Assembly (NCBI GenBank): GCA_014323865.1
Contig: JACONG010000016.1
Span: forward strand, 317,982 to 381,981
Direction: 5' to 3'
Source of the DNA: Rhodospirillales bacterium
GTDB lineage: Bacteria; Pseudomonadota; Alphaproteobacteria; SP197
Length of the DNA stretch: 64,000 nt
The notes below the pieces were generated by a model. The model had not been told where the DNA came from and searched no databases. It worked only from the letters and a program-made list of their open reading frames with translations. This document shows positions 22,659-35,761 of this stretch, piece by piece. Within the stretch, counting starts at the first letter, position 1. Each line of letters opens with the position of its first letter. The position numbers and the translations under genes are program-made.

Positions 22659-23001
22659 TCGGCACGTAGCGGCCGTCCTCGACACCGGCGAACAGTGTCG
22701 CCATCTCGGGGTGCGAGACCGAATCGCCGGTCTCATCGAGCAGCAGGTTCTGCTCCGAGACATAGGCGATGTAGGTCGTCTGCTCGTTCTCCGCCAGCAA
22801 ATGGTAATAGGGCTGATCCTTGGTCGGACGGACGTCCTCGGGGATCGAAAGCCACCATTCTTCGGTATTCGCGAAGACCGGATCGACGTCGAAGATCACG
22901 CCCCGGAAGGGATAGTGCCTGTGGTGCACGACGTCCCCGATACGGAATTTGGCCGTACGGACTGGCGCAGCTTCGGATGTGTGCAGCGATTCCATCATCA
23001 A
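22639..23001 (-). CDS. hspQ: Heat shock protein HspQ
   Basis: Small heat-shock protein (120 residues) that in E. coli acts as a specificity factor for the Lon protease. The core FRIGDVVHHRHYPFRGVIFDVDP and PYYHLLAENEQTTYIAYVSEQNL are diagnostic. It is convergent with the ELM1 gene, with the two 3' ends overlapping by 20 bases. Start: ATG 23001 is the longest; residues 1-15 are poorly conserved, so a start one to two methionines later is possible. The 209 bases upstream contain no gene. Confidence 0.93.
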   Translation of the reverse strand: MMMESLHTSEAAPVRTAKFRIGDVVHHRHYPFRGVIFDVDPVFANTEEWWLSIPEDVRPTKDQPYYHLLAENEQTTYIAYVSEQNLLLDETGDSVSHPEMATLFAGVEDGRYVPITIQCN

Positions 23002-23210
23002 TTCAGTTTAGCAGAGGCCATGGCCGAGACCAAGCCGTGGCAGGTCCCTTTCCACCCCTTTCTCGGTCTGGCTCTTTCCTCCAATGACCGCTGTCACTCC
23101 AAAGAAGAGGGCGCAAGATTCCTCACTACCTGGCAAGCAATCTGTGAGGAGAATTGATAAATAACGGGAAAGCAGTACCTATGGCTGCTGAAACTCCGAC
23201 TCTCTCCTAA

Positions 23211-23810
23211 TTACTTAACAATGGAAATGGTCTTGACTTCATTATTGCCAAGGATCGGATTTCCATCGCTATTAATGAGCCTTGCTGTGAATGTTCCTCC
23301 GCAATCAAGTACATCCCGATAATCACTAACTCTAAACGCCTTGGAGGGTTGTGTCAAAACAAGGTTGAGTTTGATGTTGCCGAACTTCAATTCTGCGATG
23401 CCAAGCGACTTAAGAAAATTGAATGCTGACAACGATATATTGAGCAGCTTATTTACAAGTGCCTTATCATCACTCAATTTAACAGAATCTGATTCTTTAT
23501 AGCACTACCCTTCCCTTGCGAAGTTGAACGCAATAGGGATGTCTTCAGGGCCGTTGCTTGGCGGAACTTTAATGCTCCCCCAAAAATAAATAACTCTTTT
23601 TCCATCTTTCATAGCCAGGTGGGACATCTCAACCACCTCGCCAGAGGGGATAAGGCCTTCGCAGTTGTTTGCAACGATTTCCTTACAAAATGCAGTACTA
23701 TTTACAGTTATGTGCTGAGCCTCTGCATGAAATGCGGAGGCGAGCAGGCACAAAGCCGCAGAACACAATACCACGACAGGGTTTTTGGCAATGGTAACTC
23801 TTATGGCCAT
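23211..23810 (-). pseudogene. Secreted protein of unknown function with an in-frame amber codon
   Basis: Two consecutive frames (23505-23810 and 23211-23477) are in the same phase, separated by one TAG at 23505-23507. Read through, they give about 199 residues. There is a clear signal peptide (VVLCSAALCLLASAFHAEAQ), a first part with CKEIVANNCEGLIPSGEVVEMSH, and a second part ending RVSDYRDVLDCGGTFTARL. The start ATG 23810 is preceded by GGAGGT four bases away. I do not recognise the family. Base composition is clearly more AT-rich than the flanks, suggesting acquisition. It may be a nonsense-mutated gene, two genes, or amber readthrough. Confidence 0.55.
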
Positions 23811-23920
23811 TTTGACCTCCACGTTTGTCAGTTCACTTTGCGCTGGTTCCCCACCACTGGAGCAACTGTTTCATGCCTAAGTTTGGTCATCCCTGTGCCT
23901 TCGAAACAACCGAGCAAGCA

Positions 23921-24100
23921 TCACCGCCAGCCCTCGTGTCGTTCTATTTCTCTCCATCGTTCGGCGATTTTCACCCCTTCCAAAATGTACCAGAAGACCC
24001 ACACGACTATGGGACTGACGAAAGCGTAGTCACCAAGGCCGAGGAACGTCAACCCCATCGAGACGATGAGGATGCCTAAAGCTATGTTCACCAGAGCCAT
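23921..24100 (-). CDS. Small membrane protein (59 aa), unknown function
   Basis: A short frame that encodes two hydrophobic segments, about residues 2-22 (ALVNIALGILIVSMGLTFLG) and 28-40 (VSPIVVWVFWYIL), followed by an amphipathic charged tail (EGVKIAERWREIERHEGWR). ATG 24100 begins three bases after the stop of the upstream gene (TGAACAATG), so the two look like a coupled pair. The alternation of membrane and charged segments is unlikely by chance. I do not recognise a family. Confidence 0.55.
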   Translation of the reverse strand: MALVNIALGILIVSMGLTFLGLGDYAFVSPIVVWVFWYILEGVKIAERWREIERHEGWR

Positions 24101-24103
24101 TGT

Positions 24104-24298
24104 TCAACCCACCCACGAATGATGTAGAGCACGAAGGCACTCCCTCGCGTCGTCAGACAGACCGCGCACCTCGATATGTACGTGGTCGGAATGACACTCC
24201 GACCCAAGGTCAAATCCTAACTCCTCCGGGCTGAACCCAAGATGGTATGTGAGAACGTCTTCCGGCCAAACGATATGATCCAAGATCAAATCCTCCAT
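24104..24298 (-). CDS. Hypothetical acidic protein, unknown
   Basis: Unrecognised protein of 64 residues from ATG 24298 (MEDLILDHIVWPEDVLTYHL), rich in Asp, Glu, Leu and His, with the stretch SDHVHIEVRGLSDDARECLR. An in-frame GTG at 24397 would extend it to 97 residues. A TTGACA at 24367-24372 on this strand could be a -35 element and favours the shorter form, but neither start has a good ribosome-binding site. It is three bases upstream of the 59-residue membrane protein. Confidence 0.4.
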   Translation of the reverse strand: MEDLILDHIVWPEDVLTYHLGFSPEELGFDLGSECHSDHVHIEVRGLSDDARECLRALHHSWVG

Positions 24299-24437
24299 TC
24301 GCCCGATTCGGTACCGTCTCGCTCCCGCGCTCGTGGTGAGGTCATGTTCGTGGAAGACACCCCCTTTGTCAACCCCTCGCACACCCAATTGCACCACAAA
24401 TCACCCCGACTGCGCCGGCCGGAACCCTGCGCCGGCA

Positions 24438-24722
24438 TGGGCGGTGTTCATCCCGCGCTATGACCGCCCTTTCACGCTGTTCTACATCGACCCGCCCTAT
24501 TGGGGGCACGAGGCAGACTATGGACGCGATCTCTTTGCGCGCGGCTGGCTGGCAGAGGTGCTGCACAGCATCAAGGGGCGGTTCATCCTCTCGATCAATG
24601 AGCACCCTGAGGTGCGGCGGCTGTTTGCTTGGGCAGAGATAGAGGTTGTTCGCAGTGCTTATACTTTCAACTATCGCGTGCGGCGGCCTGCGCAGGAATT
24701 GCTGATCACAGGAGGTCCGTGA
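24438..24722 (+). pseudogene. DNA adenine methylase, C-terminal fragment
   Basis: About 90 residues match the second half of Dam-type N6-adenine methyltransferases of phage origin. PFTLFYIDPPYWGHEADYGR holds the DPPY catalytic motif IV, followed by KGRFILSINEHPEVRRLFA and a typical end, RPAQELLITGGP. The N-terminal half, with the SAM-binding FxGxG motif and target-recognition region, is missing: upstream sequence in the same frame is unrelated. Not expected to be active. Confidence 0.75.
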
Positions 24723-24878
24723 ATCCTCATCATTTTTCGATGATGGTTGGCCCCCAGCCTATTCTTCCTCTTCCTCCATCCACCTATCTGCTATAAGAGT
24801 AGGGCACCCAAGGTGCTCTTCGTTGTTCAGGGGGTGGTGTGACCGTCCCAGCCACAAGATTGCAGGAGCGCGAACGCC

Positions 24879-25847
24879 ATGGCCGAAACCCGTCACAGCC
24901 AGGTTCTCATTCTGGGTTCGGGACCGGCGGGTCTGACGGCCGCCGTCTACACGGCGCGTGCGAGCCTCAAGCCGACGCTGGTGCACGGCATTCAGCCCGG
25001 CGGCCAGATGACGATCACGACCGATGTCGAGAACTACCCCGGCTTCGCCGACGTCATCCAGGGCCCTTGGCTGATGGAGCAGATGACCGAGCAGGCCGAA
25101 AAGGTCGGCACCACGATGCTCTACGACATCGTTACCGAGGTCAATTTCTCCGTCCGCCCGTTCCGCGCCATCGGCGATTCGGGCGCCGTCTACACGGCCG
25201 ACGCCATCATCATTTCAACCGGCGCCCAAGCCAGGTGGCTCGGGCTGGACAGCGAGCAGGCCTTCCAGGGCTTCGGCGTCTCGGCCTGCGCGACCTGCGA
25301 TGGCTTCTTCTTCCGTGATAAGGAGGTTTGTGTCGTCGGCGGCGGCAATACTGCCGTCGAGGAAGCGCTCTATCTTACCAATCACGCCGCCAAGGTGACG
25401 CTGATCCACCGGCGCGACGAGCTGCGTGCCGAGAAGATACTGCAGGACCGGCTGTTCAAGCACCCCAAGATCGATATCCTCTGGGACACCGTGCTCGACG
25501 AAGTCGTGGGTTCGAAGGAGCCGCCCTCGGTGAACGGGGTGCGCGTGCGCAACGTCAAGACTGGTGCCGAGTCGGAGTTCGCTGTCGACGGCGTCTTCAT
25601 CGCGATCGGCCATCGGCCCAACACGGAGATCTTCAAGGGTGTGCTGGAGATGGGCGACGAGGGCTACCTCATCACCGCCCACGACAGCACGGCCACCAAC
25701 ATACCCGGCGTCTTCGCCGCGGGCGATGTGCAGGACAAGATCTACCGCCAGGCTGTCACGGCGGCTGGCACCGGCTGCATGGCCGCGCTCGAGGCCGAGA
25801 AGTTCATCGCTGCGCTGGAGAGTGAGGAGCGCGTTGCAGCCGAGTAG
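24879..25847 (+). CDS. trxB: Thioredoxin-disulfide reductase
   Basis: FAD enzyme that reduces thioredoxin with NADPH. The 322-residue protein begins with the FAD-binding loop LILGSGPAGLTAAVYTARA, has the redox-active CATC (C137 and C140) in SACATCDGFFF, the NADPH-binding VVGGGNTAVEEALYL, and the C-terminal FAD motif GVFAAGDVQDKIYRQAVTAAGTGCMAA. Size is normal. A GGAG lies about 12 bases before the ATG. It is followed 24 bases later by a LysR gene on the same strand, a pairing seen in several alphaproteobacteria. Confidence 0.97.
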   Translation: MAETRHSQVLILGSGPAGLTAAVYTARASLKPTLVHGIQPGGQMTITTDVENYPGFADVIQGPWLMEQMTEQAEKVGTTMLYDIVTEVNFSVRPFRAIGDSGAVYTADAIIISTGAQARWLGLDSEQAFQGFGVSACATCDGFFFRDKEVCVVGGGNTAVEEALYLTNHAAKVTLIHRRDELRAEKILQDRLFKHPKIDILWDTVLDEVVGSKEPPSVNGVRVRNVKTGAESEFAVDGVFIAIGHRPNTEIFKGVLEMGDEGYLITAHDSTATNIPGVFAAGDVQDKIYRQAVTAAGTGCMAALEAEKFIAALESEERVAAE

Positions 25848-25871
25848 GCCGGGAGCGCACCAAGAGAGAAC

Positions 25872-26762
25872 ATGGATTGGGACCGCCTGCGCGTCTTCTA
25901 TCACGTCGCCGAGGCAGGAAGCTTCACCAAGGCGGGCGACCTGCTGAACCTCAGCCAGTCGGCGGTCAGCCGCCAGATCAGCGCCCTTGAGGAAAACCTC
26001 GGTGCCAGTCTCTTCCATCGCCACGCGCGCGGACTTCTTGTCACCGAACAGGGCGACCTGCTCTATCGCACGGCACGCGAGGTCTACGGCAAGATCGCCA
26101 TGGCCGAGGCCAAGTTGACCGACAGCAAGCAGCGGCCCGACGGCCACCTCACGGTCACCGCGACAACCGGTTTCTCGATCATCTGGCTGATGCCGCGCAT
26201 GGTCGACTTCATGGATCGTTATCCCGAGATCTCGATGAGCCTGCGCATCGAGGACGGCGAGCTCGACCTTTCAATGCGCGAGGCCGACGTCGGCATCCGG
26301 CTGAGCCGGCCGACCCAGCCGGACCTGATACAGCGCCACCTGATGAGGATTCACTTCCACTTCTTCGCCTCGCCCCACTACCTCAAGGCCTGGGGCACGC
26401 CGAAGACGCTGGAAGACCTCGAGAAACATCGGATGATCATGTACGACCACGGTCCGCTCAAGAACGTCGTTAGCCCGGAGTGGCTGCCGCGTGCGTTCGG
26501 CGACGACCGTCCGCAGCGCCGCCCGGCGTTGACGGTCAACTCCATGCTGGGCATGCGGCGGGCTGTCGAGAGCGGCCTGGGGATAGCTATCCTGCCGGAC
26601 TATGTCATCGAAGGGTCAGACAGGAAGGTGAAGCTCGACATTGATGCTCCGCTCCCGACAGCCGAGTCATACTTCGTCTATCCTGAGGAGCAGCGTAACT
26701 CCGCGCGAATTACCGCGTTCCGCGATTTTCTTCTGGAAAAGGTCGCCGCGACCCGATTTTAA
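25872..26762 (+). CDS. LysR family transcriptional regulator
   Basis: A 296-residue regulator with an N-terminal winged helix-turn-helix (WDRLRVFYHVAEAGSFTKAG, LNLSQSAVSRQISALEENLG) and a substrate-binding domain that includes VTATTGFSIIWLMPRMVDFM and LTVNSMLGMRRAVESGLGIA. Effector is unknown. It is 24 bases downstream of trxB, probably in the same transcript. The transcript would end at the terminator at 26997-27035. Confidence 0.93.
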   Translation: MDWDRLRVFYHVAEAGSFTKAGDLLNLSQSAVSRQISALEENLGASLFHRHARGLLVTEQGDLLYRTAREVYGKIAMAEAKLTDSKQRPDGHLTVTATTGFSIIWLMPRMVDFMDRYPEISMSLRIEDGELDLSMREADVGIRLSRPTQPDLIQRHLMRIHFHFFASPHYLKAWGTPKTLEDLEKHRMIMYDHGPLKNVVSPEWLPRAFGDDRPQRRPALTVNSMLGMRRAVESGLGIAILPDYVIEGSDRKVKLDIDAPLPTAESYFVYPEEQRNSARITAFRDFLLEKVAATRF

Positions 26763-26925
26763 GAATTTGTCATAACACATTACGAGTTATGCGCCCCATG
26801 CATGGCTGGGTTGTGAAAGCGCCCATGGTGAGAACGAAGGGAAAGCCCTATTTCCCCCTCTGACACGGAAGCTGCAACATATCGCGGCCTCCCTCGACGG
26901 ATGCCCCCCGATCGATACGTGTCAA

Positions 26926-27035
26926 CCAGGTTTCGACCTGGAACGGGACCTCAGGGTCCCAACGTCTCCCAGACGTGAAGCCTCCCCTATAGACTTGAGG
27001 CCGGGTCGCAAGACCCGGCCTCTTCTTTTCTTTTT
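26926..27035 (+). ncRNA. Candidate structured RNA: three short hairpins plus terminator
   Basis: Three back-to-back perfect 6-bp hairpins precede an intrinsic terminator: CCAGGT-TTCG-ACCTGG (26926-26941), GGGACC-TCAG-GGTCCC (26945-26960) and ACGTCT-CCC-AGACGT (26962-26976). They are followed by a 20-base linker and the terminator. No open reading frame explains them. It could be a small RNA, or a structured 3' untranslated region of the trxB-lysR message. It does not match a family I can name. The 5' end of any transcript is not visible in 26763-26925. Confidence 0.45.
26997..27035 (+). terminator. Rho-independent terminator
   Basis: Perfect 11-bp stem GAGGCCGGGTC/GACCCGGCCTC with a GCAA tetraloop, followed by TTCTTTTCTTTTT. 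The T-run is on the plus strand, so it serves trxB-lysR or the structured RNA rather than msrP. Confidence 0.9.
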
Positions 27036-27055
27036 GCCGCCTGTATCTCCGCGCT

Positions 27056-28060
27056 CTACATGAAGAGACGCTCACCCTCCATGTGGGCATAGAGATGGGC
27101 GACCTGCTCGCCGTAGCCGTTGTAGAGCAGCGTCGGGACGCGCTCGTTGCTGCCGAGCACACGCTCGTCGGCCTGGCTCCAGCGGGGATGGTCGACCTCG
27201 GGGTTCACATTCGCCCAGAAGCCGTACTCCGACGGTACGAGCTCTTCCCAGAAGGTGGTCGGACGTTCCTCGGTGAGGGTCACGCGGACAATCGACTTGA
27301 CCGACTTGAAGCCGTACTTCCACGGCAGGTGAAGCCGGAGTGGGGCACCGAACTGGTTGGCCATCGGCTTGCCGTAGGCACCGGTGACCATGAAGGCAAG
27401 TTCGTTGTCGGCTTCTTCGATCGTCACGCCCTCGGTGTAGGGCCAAGGATACCAGAACTGGCCCAGGCCCGGCGCCCAGTCGACGTCCTCGAAGGTCTGC
27501 ATGACAACATACTTCGCCGAACCCAGCGGTTTGGCGTAGGCAACGAGATCGCGCATCGGGAAACCGGTCCAGGGCACCACCATCGACCAGGCCTCGACGC
27601 AGCGATGTCGGATGACCCGCTCCTCCAGTGCCATGGCGCGGATCAGCGTGTCGATGTCGACCGTCTTCTCCTCCTCGACCAGCCCGTCGAAGGTGATCGC
27701 CCAGGGGCGGCGCTGCAGGTCCTCGGCACGCTGCCAGATCTGCTTGTGGCTGCCGAACTCATAGAAGTTGTTGTAAGTCAGATTGTCCGCCTCGGGCGTC
27801 ACCATGCGGCCGGCGTCGGCATAGGCGTTGTTGAGCGGGGCGGGATAGAGGTCGTTGGTCGGATCGGCGGCGGCCTGGGCATTGGCGATCTCGACGACGC
27901 CATCGGACGCCTCAGCGCAGCCGAACAGCATTGTCCCCGCAGCAGCCACGATCGGTCCTGCTGCGATCGCCTTGGCGAGCTGGCGGCGGTTCAGATAAAC
28001 AGACTCAGGCGTCGCCAGGCTCTCCTTGAGCTCCCAGCCGCGCGGTGACCTGATCAGCAT
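27056..28060 (-). CDS. msrP: Protein-methionine-sulfoxide reductase, catalytic subunit MsrP
   Basis: Periplasmic molybdoenzyme that repairs oxidised methionine. The 334-residue protein has a twin-arginine-type leader (NRRQLAKAIAAGPIV, arginines 25-26) and the sulfite-oxidase-fold core, with YNNFYEFGSHKQIWQ and the molybdenum-ligating C154 in IRHRCVEAWSMVVPW. C-terminal segments include TEERPTTFWEELVPSEYGFW. ATG 28060 is used; the upstream frame to 28129 is not MsrP-like. Its usual haem-membrane partner MsrQ is not adjacent. The moeA-moaDE genes at 58-60 kb supply part of its cofactor pathway. Confidence 0.94.
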   Translation of the reverse strand: MLIRSPRGWELKESLATPESVYLNRRQLAKAIAAGPIVAAAGTMLFGCAEASDGVVEIANAQAAADPTNDLYPAPLNNAYADAGRMVTPEADNLTYNNFYEFGSHKQIWQRAEDLQRRPWAITFDGLVEEEKTVDIDTLIRAMALEERVIRHRCVEAWSMVVPWTGFPMRDLVAYAKPLGSAKYVVMQTFEDVDWAPGLGQFWYPWPYTEGVTIEEADNELAFMVTGAYGKPMANQFGAPLRLHLPWKYGFKSVKSIVRVTLTEERPTTFWEELVPSEYGFWANVNPEVDHPRWSQADERVLGSNERVPTLLYNGYGEQVAHLYAHMEGERLFM

Positions 28061-28147
28061 GTGGCACTCCCGTCCAACAGATGTCCTCTCTGGCGACAAT
28101 TGGCGGTTTGCCGCGAGATCACAAGTCAAACGGGCGTGAGACCCGCG

Positions 28148-30032
<1,885 letters not shown>

Positions 30033-30036
<4 letters not shown>

Positions 30037-30824
30037 CGGCCCTTCCAGACCGGCTCGCGGCCTTCGGCGAAGCTCGCGGGACCTTCCTTGGCGTCCTCGG
30101 AATCGAGGCAGGCGCGGTACTGCGGGATCGCGCCCGAGCGCATGTGGGCATAGGCCTGCTTGACCGACATGCCCTCGGTCTCGTTGACCACAGCCTTCAC
30201 GGCCCTGAGCGAGAGCGGCGCCGACTTCGCCATGGCATGGGCCACCTCACGCGCGGTCGCCATCAGTTCGGCCTGGGGAACCACCCGACTGATCAGGCCC
30301 CAGCGCACGCCCTCTTCCGGGCTCATGCGGCGGCCTGTCATCATCATCTCGACGGCAACGGCCTTGGGGATGCGGCGCTGCAAGCGGATCACGCCACCGC
30401 CGTCGGGCAGGATACCGAGCTGCGCCTCGGGCAGCCAGAACTGGGCGTTCTCGGCGGCAATGATGATGTCGGACGCCAGCACCAGCTCGAACCCGCCGCC
30501 CGCGGCATAGCCGTTGACCGCGGCAATGACGGGCTTGTCCATGCTCCAGAGTTCGGTCAGGCCGGCGAAACCGCCCTCGGTCGCGGCCGCGCTGTCGGTC
30601 TCCTCTTCACCGGCCGCAGCCGCCTTGAGGTCCCAGCCCGCCGAGAAGAACTTCTCGCCGCCGCCGGTGACGATCGCGACCGAGGCGGTCGGATCGTCAC
30701 GGAAAGCGCAGAAGGCATCGCCGAGCGCCTTGCTCGCGGCCACGCTGATCGCATTGGCCTTGGGCCGGTGGAACACGATCTCCCAGACAAACCCGTCCTT
30801 CGTGATCTTCACCATGTCGCTCAT
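30033..30824 (-). CDS. Enoyl-CoA hydratase/isomerase, CaiD-like
   Basis: A 263-residue crotonase-fold protein most like carnitinyl-CoA dehydratase. Crotonase features include AAVNGYAAGGGFELVLASD (oxyanion hole), FWLPEAQLGILPDGGGVIRL and the C-terminal REPVWKGR typical of CaiD-type proteins. The oxyanion hole also includes the earlier FSAGWDLKA. ATG 30824 is preferred to the upstream ATG at 30878, which lacks family similarity. It follows the acyl-CoA dehydrogenase by 74 bases, and the two are likely co-transcribed. Substrate is inferred, not proven; no caiB or caiC homologue is in the window. Confidence 0.85.
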
Positions 30825-30898
30825 GTCATGCTCCTTCCTGTTATCGTCGGATGGCCACCCTCCCATAGCTTGCGCCATGGGAGAGTAAGGGCCTCTTT

Positions 30899-32059
30899 CT
30901 AGTTTTCGTACGGCCGCAAAACCGACCGTGAAATGATGTGGCGCTGGACTTCGCTGGTGCCGTCCCAGATGCGCTCAACACGGGCATCGCGCCAGAAGCG
31001 CTCGATGGGAAGTTCCTTCATCAGGCCCATACCGCCGTAGATCTGCAGCGCGTTGTCGGTCACCCGCGCGAGCATTTCGGTCGCGAAGAGCTTGGCCATA
31101 GCGAAGTCCTGGTCCTGGGCTTCGCCGCGGGCTTCCTTGTCGGCTGCGCGCAGCACCAAGAGTTCGGCCGCCTCAATCTCGGTCGCCATGTCGGCGAGCT
31201 TGAAGGATGTGCCCTGGAACTTGCCGATCGTCTGGCCGAACTGCTTGCGGCTGGCGGCCCATTCGGCGGCCATGTCGATCACCCGCCGTGCGCGGCCGAT
31301 GCACTGGGCGGAGACCGTGAGCCGGGTCGCGCCGAGCCAGGTGTTGGCGACCTCGAAACCCTTGTGCTCCTCGCCCAGAATCTGGCTTTCGTGCAGACGG
31401 CAGTCGGTGAAAACGAGTTCGCAGTGATGGAAGCCACGATGCGACACGCTCTCCGGGCCCATCACCACCTCGAAACCCGGCGTGCCCTTATCGACCAGGA
31501 AGCTGGTGATCAGGCTGCGCGGACCGCGCGGCGTGTCCTGCACGCCCGACGATGCGAAGAGGATCGCGTAGTCGGCCACGTCGGCATAGCTGATAAAGTG
31601 TTTGGTGCCGTTGACGACGTGGTGGTCGCCGTCACGCACCGCCTTGGTCTTCATTGAGCGCAGGTCGGAGCCGGCCTGTGGCTCGGTCATCGCCAGGCAC
31701 TCGACCCGCTCGCCACGAATGGTGGGCAGCAGGTACTGCTCGATCTGGTCGCCCCTGCAGGCGCGCAGGATGTTCGACGGCCGCGCCACCGCGTGCTGCA
31801 GGGCAAACGACGTACGACCGAGTTCGATCTCCATCAGCGCGATGGTCAGCGCATCAAGCCCGCCGCCACCCAACTCCTCGGGCATGTTGGCGGCGTAGAG
31901 ACCGGTCTCGATCGCACGGGCGTGGATATGCTCGATCAGCTCGGGCCGGACATGGTTGTCGCGTTCGACCTCGTCCTCGTAGGGCACAAGTTCCTCGCCG
32001 ACGAACCGGCGCACAGTGTCGATGATCAGCGTCTGTTCTTCGGTCAGGGAGAACTGCAT
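30899..32059 (-). CDS. Acyl-CoA dehydrogenase family protein
   Basis: A 386-residue flavoprotein of the acyl-CoA dehydrogenase fold. Features are CLAMTEPQAGSDLRSMKTKA (FAD/substrate region), HVVNGTKHFISYADVADY, ASRKQFGQTIGKFQGTSFKLADM, and the C-terminal QIYGGMGLMKELPIERFWRDAR with the catalytic-loop pattern WDGTSEVQR. Together with the CaiD-like hydratase downstream it forms an oxidation/hydration pair, perhaps for carnitine or another branched acyl-CoA. The substrate cannot be fixed from sequence. Confidence 0.92.
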   Translation of the reverse strand: MQFSLTEEQTLIIDTVRRFVGEELVPYEDEVERDNHVRPELIEHIHARAIETGLYAANMPEELGGGGLDALTIALMEIELGRTSFALQHAVARPSNILRACRGDQIEQYLLPTIRGERVECLAMTEPQAGSDLRSMKTKAVRDGDHHVVNGTKHFISYADVADYAILFASSGVQDTPRGPRSLITSFLVDKGTPGFEVVMGPESVSHRGFHHCELVFTDCRLHESQILGEEHKGFEVANTWLGATRLTVSAQCIGRARRVIDMAAEWAASRKQFGQTIGKFQGTSFKLADMATEIEAAELLVLRAADKEARGEAQDQDFAMAKLFATEMLARVTDNALQIYGGMGLMKELPIERFWRDARVERIWDGTSEVQRHIISRSVLRPYEN

Positions 32060-32139
32060 GGCAGGGCTCTCAGGCAGGCGCGCGCTAGATAGAGGCTCAG
32101 GCCTGCGCCCGCAAGCAGGGTCGCAGCCTCAATCAGAAC

Positions 32140-32660
32140 TCAGAGCTCGTGGCGCACGCCGAAGGGCAGGAAGTTGGAGGCATCAGTCACGCCGTTGATC
32201 AGGCCGAAGATGCCGGACCGATGCTGCAGCCGTACCATCAGAGAAGTGTCGGGATGGTGCGGCATCGCGCCGGTCAGCTCCAGGTTGAACCGGTTCAGCA
32301 GACGGGAACGGTCGGAGAGATCGTCGTGTCGCTCGGCTCCAAGCGGCCCGCCGCCATGGTGACGACATACTCGTTCCAAGGGAAATCCTGCCAGCGCCCG
32401 TAAAACGCGAGGCCGAACTCGTGATAGCTCTCGCGGTCGAAGTGGTTGGCGTAACATCAGCTCACCCTTGAGACTGAGCTGGTCTCGGAACCACGCGGTG
32501 TCGCGGTTGCCGGAGATGGCGATCACGCGCTCCTGCGGCCTCTCGTAGTCGAAGATGTTGGTGATGGTGTCGGAAAAGTTTCGCTCGCTTCCCTTGCTGC
32601 CAAAGACCTGCATGGCATAGGGCGACCGCCCGAGATCATCGGCCCAGGTTCAGGACTCCG
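32140..32660 (-). pseudogene. Outer-membrane-type protein, broken
   Basis: Pieces in more than one frame resemble a beta-barrel-like envelope protein. TWADDLGRSPYAMQVFGSKG and NFSDTITNIFDYERPQERVI are followed by ISGNRDTAWFRDQLSLKGEL; then the frame is lost, and the end is MPHHPDTSLMVRLQHRSGI and GLINGVTDASNFLPFGVRHE. An in-frame TGA lies at about 32650, just before TWADDLG, and at least one frameshift lies between 32300 and 32450. The ending (barrel-like, terminal aromatic/Leu) and the spacing suggest a secreted barrel. I cannot name it with certainty. Confidence 0.6.
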
Positions 32661-32882
32661 TCTGGAGAAGCCAGGAACCGCCCAACGTCGCAAGCGCCGG
32701 GGGGAGGCGGAGAAACAGCCCCGCTGCGATGATCGAGCCCTTGGCTTTGCCGACCACCTTTCGAATCCCAGTCCGTTCCATCGTTCAGGCCATGAGCCTT
32801 TTGCGCGTCCCCCCGAACCTGTTCGACCAAACGCTTCCGCAAACTGGCGAACACTTCCCACAATCCTTACATTGGGACGACC

Positions 32883-34984
<2,102 letters not shown>

Positions 34985-34988
<4 letters not shown>

Positions 34989-35761
34989 GGAACTTGTCCG
35001 GTGCTGCTCTGGTCACGGGTGCGGGCAAGCGCCTGGGTCTCGCGATCACGAATGCGCTTGCCGCAGACGGTTGGGCCGTGGCGTTCCATGCTTGGTCGTC
35101 GCTGGGCGTCGCAGAGACGGCCGTTGCGGCCATCAACGATGCGGGCGGCACGGCCGTCGCCCTGTCGGCCGACCTCTCTGATCCGGCCGCCACCTCGAAC
35201 CTCGTCGATGCGGCATCGGACGCGCTCGAACCGTTGACCCTGCTGGTCAACAACGCCGGCGTCTTCGTGCCCGACCACGTACGCAGCGCGACGCCGACCA
35301 GCATGGCCGCCAACCTCGACGTCAACCTTATGGCACCGGTGTTGCTGACCCAGGCCTTCGCGGCGCAGCTTCCCTGGGATTCCCACGGCAACGTCATCAA
35401 CATCCTCGACCAGCGCATCGCCAACCCGACGCCGAACTACATGAGCTACACGGCCTCGAAGGCCGCCCTCGCCGTGCTGACGCGTACTTGGGCGCTCGAG
35501 CTTGCGCCCGCTATCCGGGTCAACGCTATTGGCCCCGGCATGGCTCTGCCCGACCCGGGCGACGACGGCACCGAGATGAAACGCTGGACCGACGGTTATC
35601 CGCTGCGTCGCGGCACCTCGCCCGAAGAGATCTGCGATGCCGTCCGGTATCTGCTGAATGCGCCTGCCGTCACTGGCCAGACCCTGCACCTCGACGGCGG
35701 TCAGCATCTCGGCTGGCTCCATCCCGAGGGCGGCTATCCGCTTCAGACGGGCAAGTCATGA
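34985..35761 (+). CDS. SDR family oxidoreductase, pteridine-reductase-like
   Basis: A 258-residue short-chain dehydrogenase with the cofactor loop [22 protein letters not shown], and the catalytic tyrosine/lysine in [20 protein letters not shown]. The TGAGKRLG variant with Arg (NADPH preference) is like FolM/PTR1 dihydromonapterin or pteridine reductases, and the next gene is folB, which supports a pterin role. It begins with GTG overlapping the uvrB stop and ends with ATGA overlapping folB, so the three genes form a coupled run. Confidence 0.85.
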
